NCBI GenBank assembly: GCA_030035585.1
Contig: CM057466.1
Location: forward strand, 115,318,682 to 115,382,681
DNA length: 64,000 nucleotides
Reading direction: 5' to 3'
Source of the DNA: Dugong dugon
Lineage: Eukaryota; Chordata; Mammalia; Sirenia; Dugongidae
Shown: positions 63,410-64,000 of the stretch, one piece after another
How the letters are laid out: every line of letters starts with the position of its first letter
Numbering within the stretch: position 1 is the first letter of the stretch
Made by a program: the position numbers and the translations under genes
The notes under the pieces: model-generated
What the model saw: the letters and a program-made list of their open reading frames with translations, nothing else
What the model was told of the DNA's origin: nothing
Database searches by the model: none

Positions 63410-64000
63410 TGTTGCCGGGTGGAAACCCCAGGCACAACTCGTCTCAGCCAATAAACGAGACACTGAGGTGGGAGATCAGAAAGGTGCTTTTATTTCATTG
63501 TGCAAGGAAAGGAACAGTCGAGGCTGCTGCCACCGAGACTGCTCAGTGAGGGCAAGAGGTAAGGTTACTTTTATGGGATTTACAAGCAGGAAGTTCATAC
63601 AAGTTACATCAGCAACATTCTTAATCATACTACACAGGCGCATTGGGGTTTACATATAATCTCATGCATTGCACGTTCAGAAAATGGTGGTTAAACTCCA
63701 CCCATAGGTGGGAAAGTTATTATGTATGAGGTACTTAAGGTTATCCAGAATGTCATTGTGGCACCTAAACCAGTTTCCACTGATTTCCTCTAGTTATGGG
63801 CATCAGTTAAGGAAAGGGGAACCAGCATGCTAATGTAAAGCTACAGGGCATACCAAGCAAGCTGCTCCAGGCAGTGGAATTTTCCACAGCCTGGGAAACT
63901 CTGTCTTCTTAACAATAAACCAAGAGACACTTTTCATACCTTTCAGTATGAAGATAACTTCATATTGTCAAAAATAGCTTTCAAAACTTTGACTGATGAG
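63410..64000 (-). mobile_element. Probable LTR, truncated by window end
   Basis: Read on the minus strand, the left end closes with 'GTTTCCACCCGGCAACA' (CA end). It is preceded by 'GTGTCTCGTTTATTGGCTG' and an AATAAA signal about 80 bp inside ('GAAATAAAAGCACC', plus-strand 63483-63497). This is the R-U5 layout of a retroviral LTR. The other end lies beyond the window. No coding sequence is seen. Confidence 0.5.

Larger units (their letters stand above)
47124..64000 (+). other. ATP9B: ATP9B intron 1 (continues beyond window)
   Basis: The intron starts with GTAACG. No exon-2 sequence was found: the next expected residues (YQLEDESAHL...) are not encoded in any frame before 64000, so intron 1 exceeds 16.8 kb. 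The 5' 200 bp are still CpG-island sequence. The rest is repeats and AT-rich unique sequence, annotated separately. Confidence 0.85.

Noticed and set aside
47124-64000. Search for ATP9B exon 2
   Set aside because: No frame encodes the expected continuation (YQLEDES..., DEMPLMMSEE...). Intron 1 is therefore longer than the window.

Overview
This is a window of mammalian nuclear DNA, about 95% of it non-coding. The most diagnostic feature is roughly 20 copies of a tRNA-headed SINE. Its head reads 'GGAGCCCTGGTGGCNCAGTGGTTAA' in two parts and its tail reads 'ATGAGTCGGAATCGACTCGACGG'-like. I recognise this as the AfroSINE family, restricted to Afrotheria. RTE/BovB-type LINE fragments share the AfroSINE tail. 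The host is therefore an afrotherian. An elephant or another paenungulate is the most likely choice, but that is inference from the repeats. L1, MIR, MER5-type hAT elements, MLT1/MaLR LTRs and a Tigger1 DNA transposon are present as in other placental mammals.

The only protein-coding sequence I can support is the first coding exon of ATP9B on the + strand (47002-47123), a class-2 P4-ATPase. It sits in a CpG island at about 46340-47330. The proximal promoter is TATA-less. It has three perfect CRE palindromes, one perfect NRF1 palindrome, several GC boxes, and an ETS/YY1 composite overlapping the start codon. Everything from 47124 to the window end is intron 1 of ATP9B. The 5' 46 kb is the intergenic region upstream. 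In human the upstream neighbour is SALL3; no SALL3 exon was recognised here.

Layout. 1-5 kb is mostly unrecognised sequence with a large GGAT tetranucleotide array. 5-14 kb has old MER5/MIR copies, two minisatellites, and an unusual dispersed inverted repeat (3.1 kb versus 8.6 kb). 14-17.6 kb is an L1 interrupted by a solo LTR and by an RTE LINE that itself carries a SINE. 18.7-21.8 kb holds tetranucleotide, 43-bp and TG-rich arrays. 21.8-23.7 kb holds two non-collinear L1 fragments. 24-37 kb is dense in AfroSINEs, with tandem and nested pairs. 37.7-45 kb has MLT1, L1 and MaLR-like LTRs. 45.6-46.4 kb is a duplicated LTR-like sequence with a 55-bp minisatellite that abuts the ATP9B CpG island. 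In intron 1, 49.4-56.9 kb is a composite of minus-strand L1 fragments. It is interrupted by an RTE copy, a complete-length but dead Tigger1 (itself interrupted by an LTR-like insert), and a MaLR-like LTR. The rest of intron 1 is mostly repeat-poor AT-rich sequence plus one more solo LTR and an LTR-like sequence at the right edge.

I found no operon, CRISPR array, toxin system or intact viral gene. The most informative signals are the ATP9B promoter architecture, the LTR and minisatellite next to it, and several clear nested-insertion histories with target-site duplications.
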